Of a stretch of 64,000 nucleotides of DNA, positions 25,645-34,863 are shown in pieces. Both the position numbers and the translations under genes were made by a program. Position 1 is the stretch's first letter. Each line of letters starts with the position of its first letter. Source of the DNA: Erwinia sp. S63 (GTDB lineage: Bacteria; Pseudomonadota; Gammaproteobacteria; Enterobacterales; Enterobacteriaceae). The notes below the pieces were generated by a model. It searched no databases. It was not told the origin of the DNA and saw only the letters and a list, made by a program, of their open reading frames with translations. The stretch covers positions 1-64,000 of the forward strand of contig NZ_JACVUP010000016.1 of assembly GCF_016625195.1 (NCBI RefSeq), written 5' to 3'.

Positions 25645-26733
25645 TTATACCGTCTCAGCCACCTTTGCCCTGGCCTCAATAAACTGCACCACGGCGCGGG
25701 TCACATCAGCGGTATTAGCCGTACCGCCGACATCCGGTGTCAAAATTCCTTTCTCACACACGTATTCGATCCCAGCCATAATCAATGCCGCCGCATTGTG
25801 TTCACCCAGATGTTCCAGCATCTGCACCGCCGTCCAGAAGGTCGCAATCGGGTTGGCGATACCTTTGCCGGTGATATCAAATGCTGAGCCATGAATCGGT
25901 TCGAACATCGACGGGAAGCGGCGTTCCGGATCGATGTTAGCGGTCGGGGCCACGCCCAGACTGCCCGCCAGTGCACCGGCCAGATCGGAGAGGATGTCGG
26001 CATGAAGGTTGGTGGCAACGATGGTATCCAGCGTCTGCGGATGCAGCGTCATGCGATGCGTCATGGCATCGACCAGCATCTTGTCCCATTGCACATCCGG
26101 GAACTCCAGCGCCACTTCGGCAGCAATCTCATCCCACATCACCATGCCGTGACGCTGGGCGTTGGACTTGGTCACCACGGTCAGCAACTTACGTGGACGT
26201 GACTGCGCCAGTTTAAAGGCATAACGCATGATGCGGGTGACACCAACGCGCGTGAAGATCGCCACTTCCGTGCCCACTTCTTCCGGCAAGCCACGGTGCG
26301 CACGACCGCCGTTGCCAGAGTATTCGCCTTCAGAGTTCTCACGCACGATAACCCAATCGAGATCGCCCGGACCGCGATTGCGCAGCGGCGAGGTCACGCC
26401 TGGCAGGATTTTGGTCGGACGCACGTTGGCGTACTGGTCAAAGCCCTGGCAAATCGGCAGACGCAGGCCCCACAGGGTGATGTGGTCTGGCACATCCGGT
26501 GCACCTACCGCGCCGAAGTAAATCGCATCGAATTTTTTCAATGTGTTGAGGCCATCTTCAGGCATCATCACGCCATGCTGTTTGTAGTAATCCGAACCCC
26601 AGTCAAAAGTTTCAATATCAAACTTCAGTTGTTCATCGTGACGCGCCACAGCGTGCAACACTTCTACGCCTGCCGAAATCACTTCCGGACCGATACCGTC
26701 AGCGGGAATAGCAGCAATTTTGTAATTACGCAT
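25645..26733 (-). CDS. Tartrate / D-malate dehydrogenase (isocitrate dehydrogenase family)
   Basis: 362 aa from ATG 26733 (GGAGAAG before it). Family marks: AIPADGIGPEVI at the start, VIVRENSEGEYSGNGG in the substrate loop (pattern of TtuC/DmlA rather than LeuB), KSNAQRHG with the catalytic lysine, and VVATNLHADILSDLAGALAGSLG with the metal-binding aspartates. It oxidises D-malate or tartrate with NAD+ and Mg/Mn. Next to an ACS-family permease and a LysR regulator, forming a small catabolic unit like ttuBC or the dmlA-dmlR pair. Confidence 0.9.
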   Translation of the reverse strand: MRNYKIAAIPADGIGPEVISAGVEVLHAVARHDEQLKFDIETFDWGSDYYKQHGVMMPEDGLNTLKKFDAIYFGAVGAPDVPDHITLWGLRLPICQGFDQYANVRPTKILPGVTSPLRNRGPGDLDWVIVRENSEGEYSGNGGRAHRGLPEEVGTEVAIFTRVGVTRIMRYAFKLAQSRPRKLLTVVTKSNAQRHGMVMWDEIAAEVALEFPDVQWDKMLVDAMTHRMTLHPQTLDTIVATNLHADILSDLAGALAGSLGVAPTANIDPERRFPSMFEPIHGSAFDITGKGIANPIATFWTAVQMLEHLGEHNAAALIMAGIEYVCEKGILTPDVGGTANTADVTRAVVQFIEARAKVAETV

Positions 26734-26747
26734 GGTTACTTCTCCAG

Positions 26748-28058
26748 TCAATGAGTATGAGGATGAGGAATCTCTGCCGTTTGCGGCTTATTCGCCCTGG
26801 CAGAAAGAATCAGGACTACGAGGGCGGAGAGCGCCAGTAATCCGGCGACAAAGTACAACCCCCAGGTGTAGCTGCCGGTTTGCTGACGGATGACACCAAT
26901 CATCATCGGGCCGACAAAACCGCCGAGGTTGCCGATGGAGTTAATGGTGGCGATGCCCGCTGCCGCTGCCGGGCCACTGAGGAACAGCGTTGGCATGCTC
27001 CATAACGGCGGTTTCGATGCGCTGATTCCCACGGTCACCAGCGTCAGGGCGACGATCACGGCAAACAGCGTGCTGACGTTACCGGCGTAAATCAGCCCTG
27101 CAGCCGCCAGCAAACAGGCACCAATCACATGCCAGCTGCGCTCTTTGGTGCGGTCGGAATGACGCGCCCACAGGATCATCGCGATAACGCCAATCACCGC
27201 CGGGAAGGCATTAAGAAACCCGATTTCCATCGAAGAAGCGCCAAAGCTGCGGATGATTTGCGGTGACCAGATGCCGAGCGTATACAACCCGGCGGAGGTG
27301 CCAAAGTAGACCAGCGCCAGTGCAAGCACACGCTTATCGGCCAGCCCGCGCCATGCGCTGCTGTGACTCTGTTTAGCCGCCCGCGCATGCTCTTCAGCCT
27401 GCATGGTGTTTTCCAACCACGCGCGCTCTTCGTCAGTCAGCCATTTGGCTTTGGCCGGACGGTCAGTAAGGAAGAACAGCACCACCACGCCGAGCACCAG
27501 GGCGGGAATGGCTTCCAGCACAAACATCCACTGCCAGCCTGCATAGCCGAGCCAACCGTGCATCTCCAGCAAGGCGGCAGAGATGGGCGAACCCAGTGCG
27601 GTCGAGAGTGGCGCCGCGGCCATAAAGATGGCGGTGACCTGCGCCCGTTTTGCTGCCGGGAACCAATAACTGAGATAGAGGATGATGCCGGGGAAGAAAC
27701 CCGCTTCCGCCACGCCGAGCAGGAAACGCAGGGTGTAGAAACTGGTGGTGCCTTGCACGAAAGCCATACAGCCAGAGACTAATCCCCAGGTGATCATCAC
27801 GCGGGCAATCCAGATACGCGCACCGACTTTATGCAGAATTAAGTTCGACGGGACTTCAAATAAAAAATAACCGAGGAAAAAGATTCCGGCCCCCAAACCA
27901 AATACTGTGGGTGAGAATCCTAAATCCTGATTCATGGTTAACGCGGCAAAGCCAATGTTGACGCGATCGAGAAAAGCGATGAAGTAGAGCAGCATGATGA
28001 AGGGCACAATGCGCAACGTCACTTTACGCATCACCCTTTTTTCGAGGTGAGAGTTCAT
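26748..28058 (-). CDS. MFS permease, ACS family (tartrate TtuB-like)
   Basis: 436 aa, twelve hydrophobic segments. RVNIGFAALTMNQDLGFSPTVFGLGAGIFFLGYF and EVPSNLILHKVGARIWIARVMITWG are typical of anion:cation symporters for organic acids. The C-terminus ends in His/Pro repeats (PHPHTH). Fifteen bases separate it from the dehydrogenase gene, so it should import that enzyme's substrate, tartrate or D-malate. Divergent from the LysR gene. Confidence 0.88.
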   Translation of the reverse strand: MNSHLEKRVMRKVTLRIVPFIMLLYFIAFLDRVNIGFAALTMNQDLGFSPTVFGLGAGIFFLGYFLFEVPSNLILHKVGARIWIARVMITWGLVSGCMAFVQGTTSFYTLRFLLGVAEAGFFPGIILYLSYWFPAAKRAQVTAIFMAAAPLSTALGSPISAALLEMHGWLGYAGWQWMFVLEAIPALVLGVVVLFFLTDRPAKAKWLTDEERAWLENTMQAEEHARAAKQSHSSAWRGLADKRVLALALVYFGTSAGLYTLGIWSPQIIRSFGASSMEIGFLNAFPAVIGVIAMILWARHSDRTKERSWHVIGACLLAAAGLIYAGNVSTLFAVIVALTLVTVGISASKPPLWSMPTLFLSGPAAAAGIATINSIGNLGGFVGPMMIGVIRQQTGSYTWGLYFVAGLLALSALVVLILSARANKPQTAEIPHPHTH

Positions 28059-28188
28059 ATTAAAGTGCTCCAGATTGTGTAGGGTAGTGTTATTTTTTTG
28101 TCATCGAGTTCAGTATGCAGTTTTGACTTGGCGAATCATTAATCGTGGATTATATAAAGTATTTGAATAATCGAATGTCGAGGGAAAT

Positions 28189-29097
28189 GTGGATATAAAT
28201 CAACTGCGTTGTTTTGTGACAGTGGGTAAAGAACTCCATTTCGGCCGGGCAGCCCAAAGATTGGAAATGATGCCTGCGTCACTTTCTCGCTTCATCCGAA
28301 TACTCGAAGAGGACCTGGGCGTGCGCTTATTGAACCGATCAACGCGCAATGTTTCATTAACAGCGGAAGGGGCGATATTTTTTGATGAAGCCAGCAAACT
28401 TATCGATCAATTTGATGCGCTGTCACGTAGATTTAAATCGGGATTAAAAGATGAACGTCGTACATTACGTATTGGCGCGATTGACAGCGCGGCACGCGGA
28501 TTAGTGCCCGCCTTGTTAAACTTATTTGTTCCCCTGTATCCCACCAGTGATATTCATATTATTGAAGATAAGACCATTAACCTGATTCCAAAATTAAAAT
28601 CGGGCTGGCTGGATATGATTTTTATTCGTGCGCCACAGGTGATGGATGCATCATTGGCCATCCGTTTTATCACGCGCGAAAGCTGCGTGCTGGCGGTGCC
28701 GCTGCATCACCCACTGGCCAGCCGATCGCACGTGACAGTCGAGGATTTTCAGCATGAAGCAATGATTATCCCCGATCGTCGTACCCGGCCTCATAGCCAC
28801 GATCTCACCATGAGCTTGTTTAAACTCGCCGGATTAACGCCGCATATCGCAAAGTTCGCCGAAGAGAAGCAGACTATTTTGAGTCTGGTCAGCGCGGGAC
28901 TAGGCCTGGCGGTGGTGCCTGCTTCTTATCGCACCATGAACAGTGACAGCGTCAGCTATATCGCGCTGGATCTGCCGGAGCAAATAAAGGGCCTGCCGCT
29001 GAGTATTGCCTGGCAAAAAGGCAATGAAGATGATTATTTACGTGAGATGCTGCGCCTGTTAAATGACAACAAGCGCGAACTTACGCAAAAACTTTAA
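28189..29097 (+). CDS. LysR-family regulator (DmlR/TtuA-like context)
   Basis: 302 aa from GTG 28189 with GAGGGAA just before it. N-terminal winged HTH: MDINQLRCFVTVGKELHFGRAAQRLEMMPASLSRFIRILEEDLG. The C-terminal effector domain carries the usual two subdomains. It is divergent from the permease-dehydrogenase pair with a 130-base gap and is expected to activate them in the presence of the dicarboxylate. The gap is AT-rich; I could not define the binding box with confidence. Confidence 0.9.
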   Translation: MDINQLRCFVTVGKELHFGRAAQRLEMMPASLSRFIRILEEDLGVRLLNRSTRNVSLTAEGAIFFDEASKLIDQFDALSRRFKSGLKDERRTLRIGAIDSAARGLVPALLNLFVPLYPTSDIHIIEDKTINLIPKLKSGWLDMIFIRAPQVMDASLAIRFITRESCVLAVPLHHPLASRSHVTVEDFQHEAMIIPDRRTRPHSHDLTMSLFKLAGLTPHIAKFAEEKQTILSLVSAGLGLAVVPASYRTMNSDSVSYIALDLPEQIKGLPLSIAWQKGNEDDYLREMLRLLNDNKRELTQKL

Positions 29098-29104
29098 TTG
29101 TTAA

Positions 29105-30148
29105 TTAACTAAACTCCGATTCCGGCGGGCAGTTCTCGCGAATATAAATATTAAACGGCGTATAGCTCCCGGGAGATTTATCGCTTTCCAGTCGATTAAA
29201 ATGCACCGCAATAATCTCCAGCGCGCGTCGCGCTTCTTCGTGCGGATTCTGATCGATAATCACATCAATCACCCCTTCGCGCAGCATGCGGCGACGTTCA
29301 GTGGTGAGTTCATGGGTGATCAACACCATCTGCTGCTCCAGTCCGAGAGATCTTATTGCCTGGCTAATATTGGTGTTGCCCGCTGAAACGTTATAAATGC
29401 CACGAATATTCGGATTGTTTTGCAATGCGCGGCGTACCACTTCGCCCGCCCGCGTTTGGTCCTCGCCGCTTTCCAGCGTCTCGCTGATGGCAAACTGCGG
29501 GAAGCGCTCTCGCAGCACCGAGCGGAATCCCATCTCTCGCTCCTCGTGCCCGATCATGTGCTGCATCCCCAACACCACCAGCACTTCACCGCTCTGGCTG
29601 CCGCAAAATCGGCCCATTAATTCCCCGGCAGCGCGGCCCATCTGACGGTTGTCCGGCCCTACATAGGCAATGCGCCCGCTGGTTGGAATATCAGTGACCA
29701 GTGTCACCACCGGGGTTTTAGTGGATATCTGTCGTAGCGCTTCCGCGACATCAGGATCGTTCGGGCACACCACAATCATCGCGTCATTCACCGAAGCAAT
29801 CTGATGAATCTGTTTGATGGTGCCCTGTGGTTTAGTCAGGTCGAGATAGTGAATAAAGCAGTTGAGGCGCATATCCGACAGAGTGGCGCCAATATCGGCG
29901 AACGCATTGCGCAGCCCGCGATAAAACGGATTCTTCGGTGATTGCATCAATACCGCCACGCGCAGCATCGGCAAATAGCCGCGAAACAGTACGCGATCGA
30001 CATTGAGCTTGTTGGCCCACTCCAGCACTTTGGCTTCCCTGGCGGGCGAGACGCCGCCACGTCGGTTCATCACCCGATCCACGGTACTTAAACTGACGCC
30101 TGCCGCTGCAGCTATCTGATCCAACGTGGTTTTTTTGATGTCGCTCAC
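29105..30148 (-). CDS. LacI-family regulator
   Basis: 347 aa. HTH at the N-terminus (TTLDQIAAAAGVSLSTVDRVMNRRGGVS, residues 7-34), then a periplasmic-binding-protein-like effector domain with VAVLMQSPKNPFYRGL, VTDIPTSGRIAYVGPDN and the 'DQNP' block near the end typical for sugar binding. It is divergent from a Gfo/Idh/MocA, SDR and sugar-binding-protein unit, so it probably represses it. Two similar palindromes lie in the gap. Confidence 0.92.
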   Translation of the reverse strand: MSDIKKTTLDQIAAAAGVSLSTVDRVMNRRGGVSPAREAKVLEWANKLNVDRVLFRGYLPMLRVAVLMQSPKNPFYRGLRNAFADIGATLSDMRLNCFIHYLDLTKPQGTIKQIHQIASVNDAMIVVCPNDPDVAEALRQISTKTPVVTLVTDIPTSGRIAYVGPDNRQMGRAAGELMGRFCGSQSGEVLVVLGMQHMIGHEEREMGFRSVLRERFPQFAISETLESGEDQTRAGEVVRRALQNNPNIRGIYNVSAGNTNISQAIRSLGLEQQMVLITHELTTERRRMLREGVIDVIIDQNPHEEARRALEIIAVHFNRLESDKSPGSYTPFNIYIRENCPPESEFS

Positions 30149-30178
30149 ATTAATCGCTCGTTTTGATGGGAACCCCTC

Positions 30179-30281
30179 ATTGAGTGAATGTTTACCGCCA
30201 ATTCAGCGTTTGATCAAGATTTCAGCATCAATTAATTTCAAAGGGTGATGTGCGTAGAGTTTATTTAACGATTCAGTGAAT
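30179..30281. promoter_or_regulatory. Two similar 11-base palindromes, candidate LacI-family operators
   Basis: ATTGAGTGAAT at 30179-30189 and ATTCAGTGAAT at 30271-30281, differing by one base. The second is a perfect palindrome around a central G. One copy lies close to each divergent promoter. They lack the central CG usual for LacI-family sites, so this is tentative. Confidence 0.4.
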
Positions 30282-30389
30282 TTTTCAGGCCAATAATCAG
30301 CGTGGAAGCGTGTTTTTTATTTAAATGATAAAGATAAAAATACGTTAATTATGACGTTGTCGGCAGTCCTTTTATTTCAGGAGTTAAAT

Positions 30390-31421
30390 ATGACGCAATT
30401 AACAGGTATTGCGCTGCTCGGTGCTGGCCGCATGGCGAAAGTCCATGCCAGCGCCATTCGCCAGGCGGGCGGGCAAATTGTTGCGGTGTACGACCCGGTC
30501 AGCGCAGCCGCTGACGCAATGGCGGCTGAAACCGGTGCCGCGGTGGCATCCAGTGCTGCTGCGGCTATCAACCATCCTCAGGTGGATGCAGTCGTCATCG
30601 CCACTTCCTCGGATACCCACGTGGAGCTGATCATCGCGGCCTCAAATGCCGGTAAACCGGTGCTGTGTGAAAAGCCGTTAGCCAGCAGCCTGGCGGAGGC
30701 GCGGCGTTGCATTGAGATCATTGGCAGTGAGGCGGCTCAGCGGGTGTTTCTCGGCTTCAATCGCCGCTTTGATCGTGGGCATGCCTCGGTGCGCCATGCG
30801 GTACAGGCCGGTGAGATTGGCCGTCTTGAGCAACTGACCATCACCAGTCGCGATCCCTTCCCGCCACCGCTGGAGTACATTCCACGCTCCGGCGGCCTGT
30901 TCCGCGACATGATGATCCACGATTTCGATATGGCGCGCGGAATCGTCGGCAAAGAGTTTGTCAGTATCACCGCGCACGGATCGTCGATTATCGATCCCGA
31001 AATCGGTCGATTGGGGGATGTGGACACGGCCAGCGTGACGCTACTGGCGGAAGACGGCACGCTCGTCACTATCCTCAATTCTCGGCGTTGCAGCTATGGC
31101 TTCGACCAACGCATTGAAGCCTTTGGTTCCTCAGGGATGGTGATGTCCGACAACCCGCGCCAGTCTGGCTTTACGCGCTATTCACCTGATGCGCCGGGCT
31201 GTGCCGCACCGATTCTGGAATTCTTTATGGAGCGCTACGGGCCCAGCTATGTGGAAGAGATGCGGCTGTTCCTGGAGTGTGCACAGAGCGGCAGACCGAT
31301 GCCGGTTAATGCATTGGACGGACTGAAAGCCGCACTGCTGGCGGAAGCCGCCACTGAGTCACTCAGACTCGGCAAAAACCTGCACCTCACCGGATTAGAT
31401 CAGGAGTTCCATCATGCATAA
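30390..31421 (+). CDS. Gfo/Idh/MocA-family sugar or inositol dehydrogenase
   Basis: 343 aa from ATG 30390 (CAGGAG before it). NAD-binding LLGAGRMAKVHASAI at the start, the EKPLA motif with the conserved lysine near residue 92, then the alpha/beta substrate domain with RSGGLFRDMMIHDFDMARG. The DxxxH pair (Asp and His of IHDFDM region) supports catalysis. It should oxidise a cyclic polyol or sugar. Its stop overlaps the next gene's start, so they are coupled. The exact substrate is not clear. Confidence 0.9.
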   Translation: MTQLTGIALLGAGRMAKVHASAIRQAGGQIVAVYDPVSAAADAMAAETGAAVASSAAAAINHPQVDAVVIATSSDTHVELIIAASNAGKPVLCEKPLASSLAEARRCIEIIGSEAAQRVFLGFNRRFDRGHASVRHAVQAGEIGRLEQLTITSRDPFPPPLEYIPRSGGLFRDMMIHDFDMARGIVGKEFVSITAHGSSIIDPEIGRLGDVDTASVTLLAEDGTLVTILNSRRCSYGFDQRIEAFGSSGMVMSDNPRQSGFTRYSPDAPGCAAPILEFFMERYGPSYVEEMRLFLECAQSGRPMPVNALDGLKAALLAEAATESLRLGKNLHLTGLDQEFHHA

Positions 31422-32208
31422 CACTGCGGGCCGACATACAAATACCATTGCCATCGTGACTGGTGGCGCACAGGGCGTGGGTTTTGCCATCGCACGTCAA
31501 CTGGTACGGGAGGGTTGCACACGATTGATCCTTGCAGGGCGTGATGCAGAGAAGGGCGTGCGTGCCAGTGCCGAACTGGCTGAACTGGGCGCCACCGCGC
31601 AGTTCATCGCCCTGGATTTGCAGGATGTGGATGCGTGCCTGGCATTAAACAAGCGGGCGGTCGCAGCCTTTGGCGACGTGAACGTGCTGGTCAATGCTGC
31701 TGCACTGGGCGCTCGCGGCACGCTGGTGGATACACCCGTTGAACTCTGGGATCAGATGTTCAATACCAACGCGCGTGCGCCTTTCTTTCTGATGCAGGGC
31801 TTTGTGCGCCATCGGCTGGCTCAGGGCGGCGGCGGGGCGATCGTCAATATCCTGTCCCAGTGCGCACACTGTGGACAATCCTATCTGGCACCTTACTCCG
31901 CCTCCAAAGGCGCACTCGCCACGCTGACTAAAAACGTAGCCAATGCCTATCGCGGCAACCGTATTCGCTGCAATGCCATTTTGCCCGGCTGGATGGACAC
32001 GCCCGGCGAGGATCTCACCCAACGAAAATATCACGGCGCGACGGATGGCTGGCTGGAACGTGCCGAGGCGTCACAGCCGATGGGACAGCTTTGTAAGCCG
32101 CAGCAGTTGGCAGGCCTCGCCAGCTATCTGCTCAGTCAGGAAGCCGGTGTGATGACCGGTGCATTAATCGATTACGACCAGAATGTTGCCGGTGCCTATC
32201 CCGAATAA
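31414..32208 (+). CDS. Short-chain dehydrogenase/reductase
   Basis: 264 aa. Classical SDR: cofactor loop VTGGAQGVGFAIA (residues about 14-26), NAA motif in VLVNAAALGARG, catalytic Ser in VNILSQCAH and YSASK (Tyr and Lys) near 163-167. The C-terminal part has PGWMDTPGED. It probably works in sequence with the preceding dehydrogenase on a sugar or polyol. Overlaps that gene by eight bases. Confidence 0.9.
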   Translation: MHNTAGRHTNTIAIVTGGAQGVGFAIARQLVREGCTRLILAGRDAEKGVRASAELAELGATAQFIALDLQDVDACLALNKRAVAAFGDVNVLVNAAALGARGTLVDTPVELWDQMFNTNARAPFFLMQGFVRHRLAQGGGGAIVNILSQCAHCGQSYLAPYSASKGALATLTKNVANAYRGNRIRCNAILPGWMDTPGEDLTQRKYHGATDGWLERAEASQPMGQLCKPQQLAGLASYLLSQEAGVMTGALIDYDQNVAGAYPE

Positions 32209-32256
32209 GGATGCGCCGATTCTGCCCCCTACAGATCATTAAAATAAGGTCAGATT

Positions 32257-33186
32257 ATGCAATTGAAAAAACACCTTACCGCGCTGGCACTGCTGTGCGC
32301 GTTACCTGTGAGCGTGATGGCGAAAGATCTCAGCATTGGTGTCAGCATGGATCACTTCGACGATAATTTTCAAACCATCCTACGCCAGGCGATGGCCAGC
32401 AAAATGAAACAACTCGGTGATGTAAAAGGGCAGTTTGAGGATGCAAAAGGGGATTCCGCACAGCAGTTGCAGCAGGTGGAATCCTTTATCGGTCAGGGGG
32501 TTGACGCCATCATTGTCACGCCCACCGATACCCAGGCAATGAAACCGATTATCGCACTGGCACAGCGATCTAACGTGCCGCTGGTGTTCGTTAACCGTCG
32601 GCCAGAAACACCGTTGAGTGATCGCATGGCCTATGTTGGATCGGATCCACGTCTGGCCGGAAAAATGCAGATGGAAGCACTGGCGAAGAAGATGGGGGAT
32701 AAAGGCAATGTGATGATCCTGATGGGTAATCTGTCGGGCGAAGATACTCGCGAACGCACCAAAGGGGTCGAAGAGGTGATCGCGCAGCATCCGGGCATGA
32801 AGGTGCTGGATAAGCAATCCGCACTGTTCTTCCGCAAAGAAGCCAATGATGTCACCACCAATTGGCTGCTCACCGGTCAGGATATCAACGCCATCGTCGC
32901 CAACAATGATGAGATGGCGATTGGTGCCATTCTGGCGCTCAAGCAGGCGGGGGCGAAAAACGTGTTGGTAGCGGGTATTGATGGCACGCCAGATGCGCTG
33001 CAGTTCATTAAGAGTGGAGAGATGAGCCTGACGGTGTTTCAGGACGCCAAAGGGCAGGGCGATGGCGCGGTGCAATCGGCTGTTGCTCTGGTGAAAGGCG
33101 AGAAGGTGGCGAAGGATACCTTTATTCCTTATCAACTGATTACCAGGGAGAATTACAGCGATTTTGCGCAGAATAAGGTGCGCTGA
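32257..33186 (+). CDS. Periplasmic sugar-binding protein (RbsB type)
   Basis: 309 aa with a signal peptide (residues 1-22, cleaved near VMA-KD). The type I binding protein fold is clear: LSIGVSMDHFDDNFQTILRQAM, GVDAIIVTPTDTQAMKPII, PLVFVNRRPE, VLVAGIDGTPDALQFIKSGEMSLTVFQD. It binds a sugar or polyol in the periplasm. It follows the dehydrogenases after 48 bases and no ABC permease or ATPase follows, so it either borrows another transporter or acts as a chemosensor ligand carrier. Confidence 0.9.
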   Translation: MQLKKHLTALALLCALPVSVMAKDLSIGVSMDHFDDNFQTILRQAMASKMKQLGDVKGQFEDAKGDSAQQLQQVESFIGQGVDAIIVTPTDTQAMKPIIALAQRSNVPLVFVNRRPETPLSDRMAYVGSDPRLAGKMQMEALAKKMGDKGNVMILMGNLSGEDTRERTKGVEEVIAQHPGMKVLDKQSALFFRKEANDVTTNWLLTGQDINAIVANNDEMAIGAILALKQAGAKNVLVAGIDGTPDALQFIKSGEMSLTVFQDAKGQGDGAVQSAVALVKGEKVAKDTFIPYQLITRENYSDFAQNKVR

Positions 33187-33189
33187 ATA

Positions 33190-33355
33190 TTAGGGTGCTG
33201 CTTCCGGTGCGCATTAATGCGCACCTTACAATGATTAGTCGCTACCAGTGCGCATCCTACAATGACTGGGTGCTATCAATGCGTACTCTATAATGATCGG
33301 GCTCTACCAATACGTATCCTGAAATTATGCGCACTATTAATGCGCACCCTAAACA
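33190..33355. repeat. Degenerate tandem extragenic repeat, about 31-base unit
   Basis: About five diverged copies of a unit like GCTACCAATGCGCATCCTAC then AATGATCGGG, with clear members at roughly 33241-33271 and 33272-33302, and partial members on both sides. The outer copies contain the palindrome GTGCGCATTAATGCGCAC. The rest of the gap to 33487 has no gene. Confidence 0.6.
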
Positions 33356-33487
33356 GTAGAGTCGTCATTAATGGCGACCACCACGCGGTTTTTCCCGCAG
33401 TGGCTAATTCGCGAAACTCTCTCTATGATGGATTTTTTCCCGCATGATTGTCGGGAACGATCAATGACTTAGGGAAGTAACCACGCG

Positions 33488-34450
33488 ATGACTCTGTTAA
33501 ACGACCTCGATCTGCGTCAGCTGGAAGCCTTCTCGGCGGTGATTTCGGCGGGCAGCGTGACGGCGGCCGCTAAAGCACTGAACCGCTCGCAGCCCGCCGT
33601 TTCCCGCCTGATTCAGGAGCTGGAGCAGTCGCTGGGTTACCCGCTATTTATCCGCAATGGTCCGCGTATTCATCCCTCGGAAGAGGCGCTGCAGCTGCAT
33701 CAGTATGTGCAGAAAGCGCTGCTGTCGCTGCAACAGATCCGCTTGCGCGCACAAGAGATCGCCCATCAGCAGCATCGCCCACTCAGTATTGCCGCCACAC
33801 CCGCGCTGGCCGCCGGGTTATTGCCGCAGGCACTGGCTGCACTCAATTTACAGAACAAAGTGCAAATCATCAGCGAGTCCGCCGTACAGACGGCACATGC
33901 GGTGATTACCGCTGAAGCTGACATCGGCTTATGCAGCTTGCCGCTGGAACACCACGCGGTGGAGCTGCACTGGATCGGCCAGTCTCAATGCGTGATTGCC
34001 TTGCCGGAAGAGGATGAGCTGGCAGCGCACAGCGCGCTATCGCTGAGCCAGCTGGCAGGCCGCCGTTTAATCGCGCCATGGAGTCCGCAACGTCTGCGCG
34101 GCCGCTATGAAAAAGCATTGAAGAAGGTCAAAGCGCCGCTGCTGGAAACCATCGAAACCAACTCATCGGCAAATATTCTGGGCTGCGTGCGTGCCGGATT
34201 GGGCGTGGCGATCCTCGAACCGGTCACCGGCTGGGGCATGCCGCTGGCCGGTGTGGCGATCCGTCCGATTCAGGAAGACATCCCTTACTTCTTTGGCGTG
34301 ATCACGCCGCAAGGCCGCCAGATTTCCAGCGCTGCGCAGGTACTGGTGGAAGCGCTGGCAGACGCCGCTGCTCATCTGCTGCCAGGATTTGAACGCCTGC
34401 CCGCCAGCGAACATCCGCGCATCATGCGAGTGATTAACCAGGAGTCGTAG
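33488..34450 (+). CDS. LysR-family regulator
   Basis: 320 aa. HTH at the start (LDLRQLEAFSAVISAGSVTAAAKALNRSQPAVSRLIQELEQSLGYPLF), then an effector domain. It lies upstream, in the same direction, of the monooxygenase, CMD and amino-acid ABC transporter unit and is the natural candidate to control it, although the 413-base gap allows a separate role. The substrate sensed is unknown. Confidence 0.9.
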   Translation: MTLLNDLDLRQLEAFSAVISAGSVTAAAKALNRSQPAVSRLIQELEQSLGYPLFIRNGPRIHPSEEALQLHQYVQKALLSLQQIRLRAQEIAHQQHRPLSIAATPALAAGLLPQALAALNLQNKVQIISESAVQTAHAVITAEADIGLCSLPLEHHAVELHWIGQSQCVIALPEEDELAAHSALSLSQLAGRRLIAPWSPQRLRGRYEKALKKVKAPLLETIETNSSANILGCVRAGLGVAILEPVTGWGMPLAGVAIRPIQEDIPYFFGVITPQGRQISSAAQVLVEALADAAAHLLPGFERLPASEHPRIMRVINQES

Positions 34451-34863
34451 CGAGGCGATTGAGTTCATCCAACAGCATTAGCGCTTCAATTTAAGATGAA
34501 GCGCATCGCTACGCATCAGAACCGAATGCATCAAGGCACGCAATAGCCCTATTACGCTACAGCGGCAAGATATAGCACCGCGGCTTCCTGACTTAACAGG
34601 CGCGATGAATCCCTTCATTTTCAACGCTTATAACTTTTTCGGCATAAGATATAAGAAATCCATTGGTCAAATCCTGAGCGAAAATCTTGACTCACATTTA
34701 GGGCAAGAGGATTATGCGAAAACTTAGCTCTTATTATGCGTATTGATGATTGTTAGCTACCTATTATGCGTTTTATGGATAATTAAAAAGGTAGGGTCAT
34801 CGGCGTGTTTTAACCGTTTTCGCTCGCTCTTAAAGCGATCGCTGACACCGGGGAAATCTCTCT
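34451..34863. promoter_or_regulatory. Upstream region of the monooxygenase/ABC unit
   Basis: 413 bases without a gene. A perfect hairpin sits just after the LysR stop: GCGCTTCA (34481-34488) with TGAAGCGC (34497-34504), no T-run. Closer to the next gene, TTATTATGCG recurs twice about 37 bases apart between 34731 and 34771 with a further ATTATGCG at about 34711, possible regulator sites. The region ends with a short run of rather AT-rich sequence likely to hold the promoter. Confidence 0.45.

Noticed and set aside
33190..33355. Possible CRISPR array
   Set aside because: Copies are degenerate and follow each other without spacers of constant length, and no cas gene is present.
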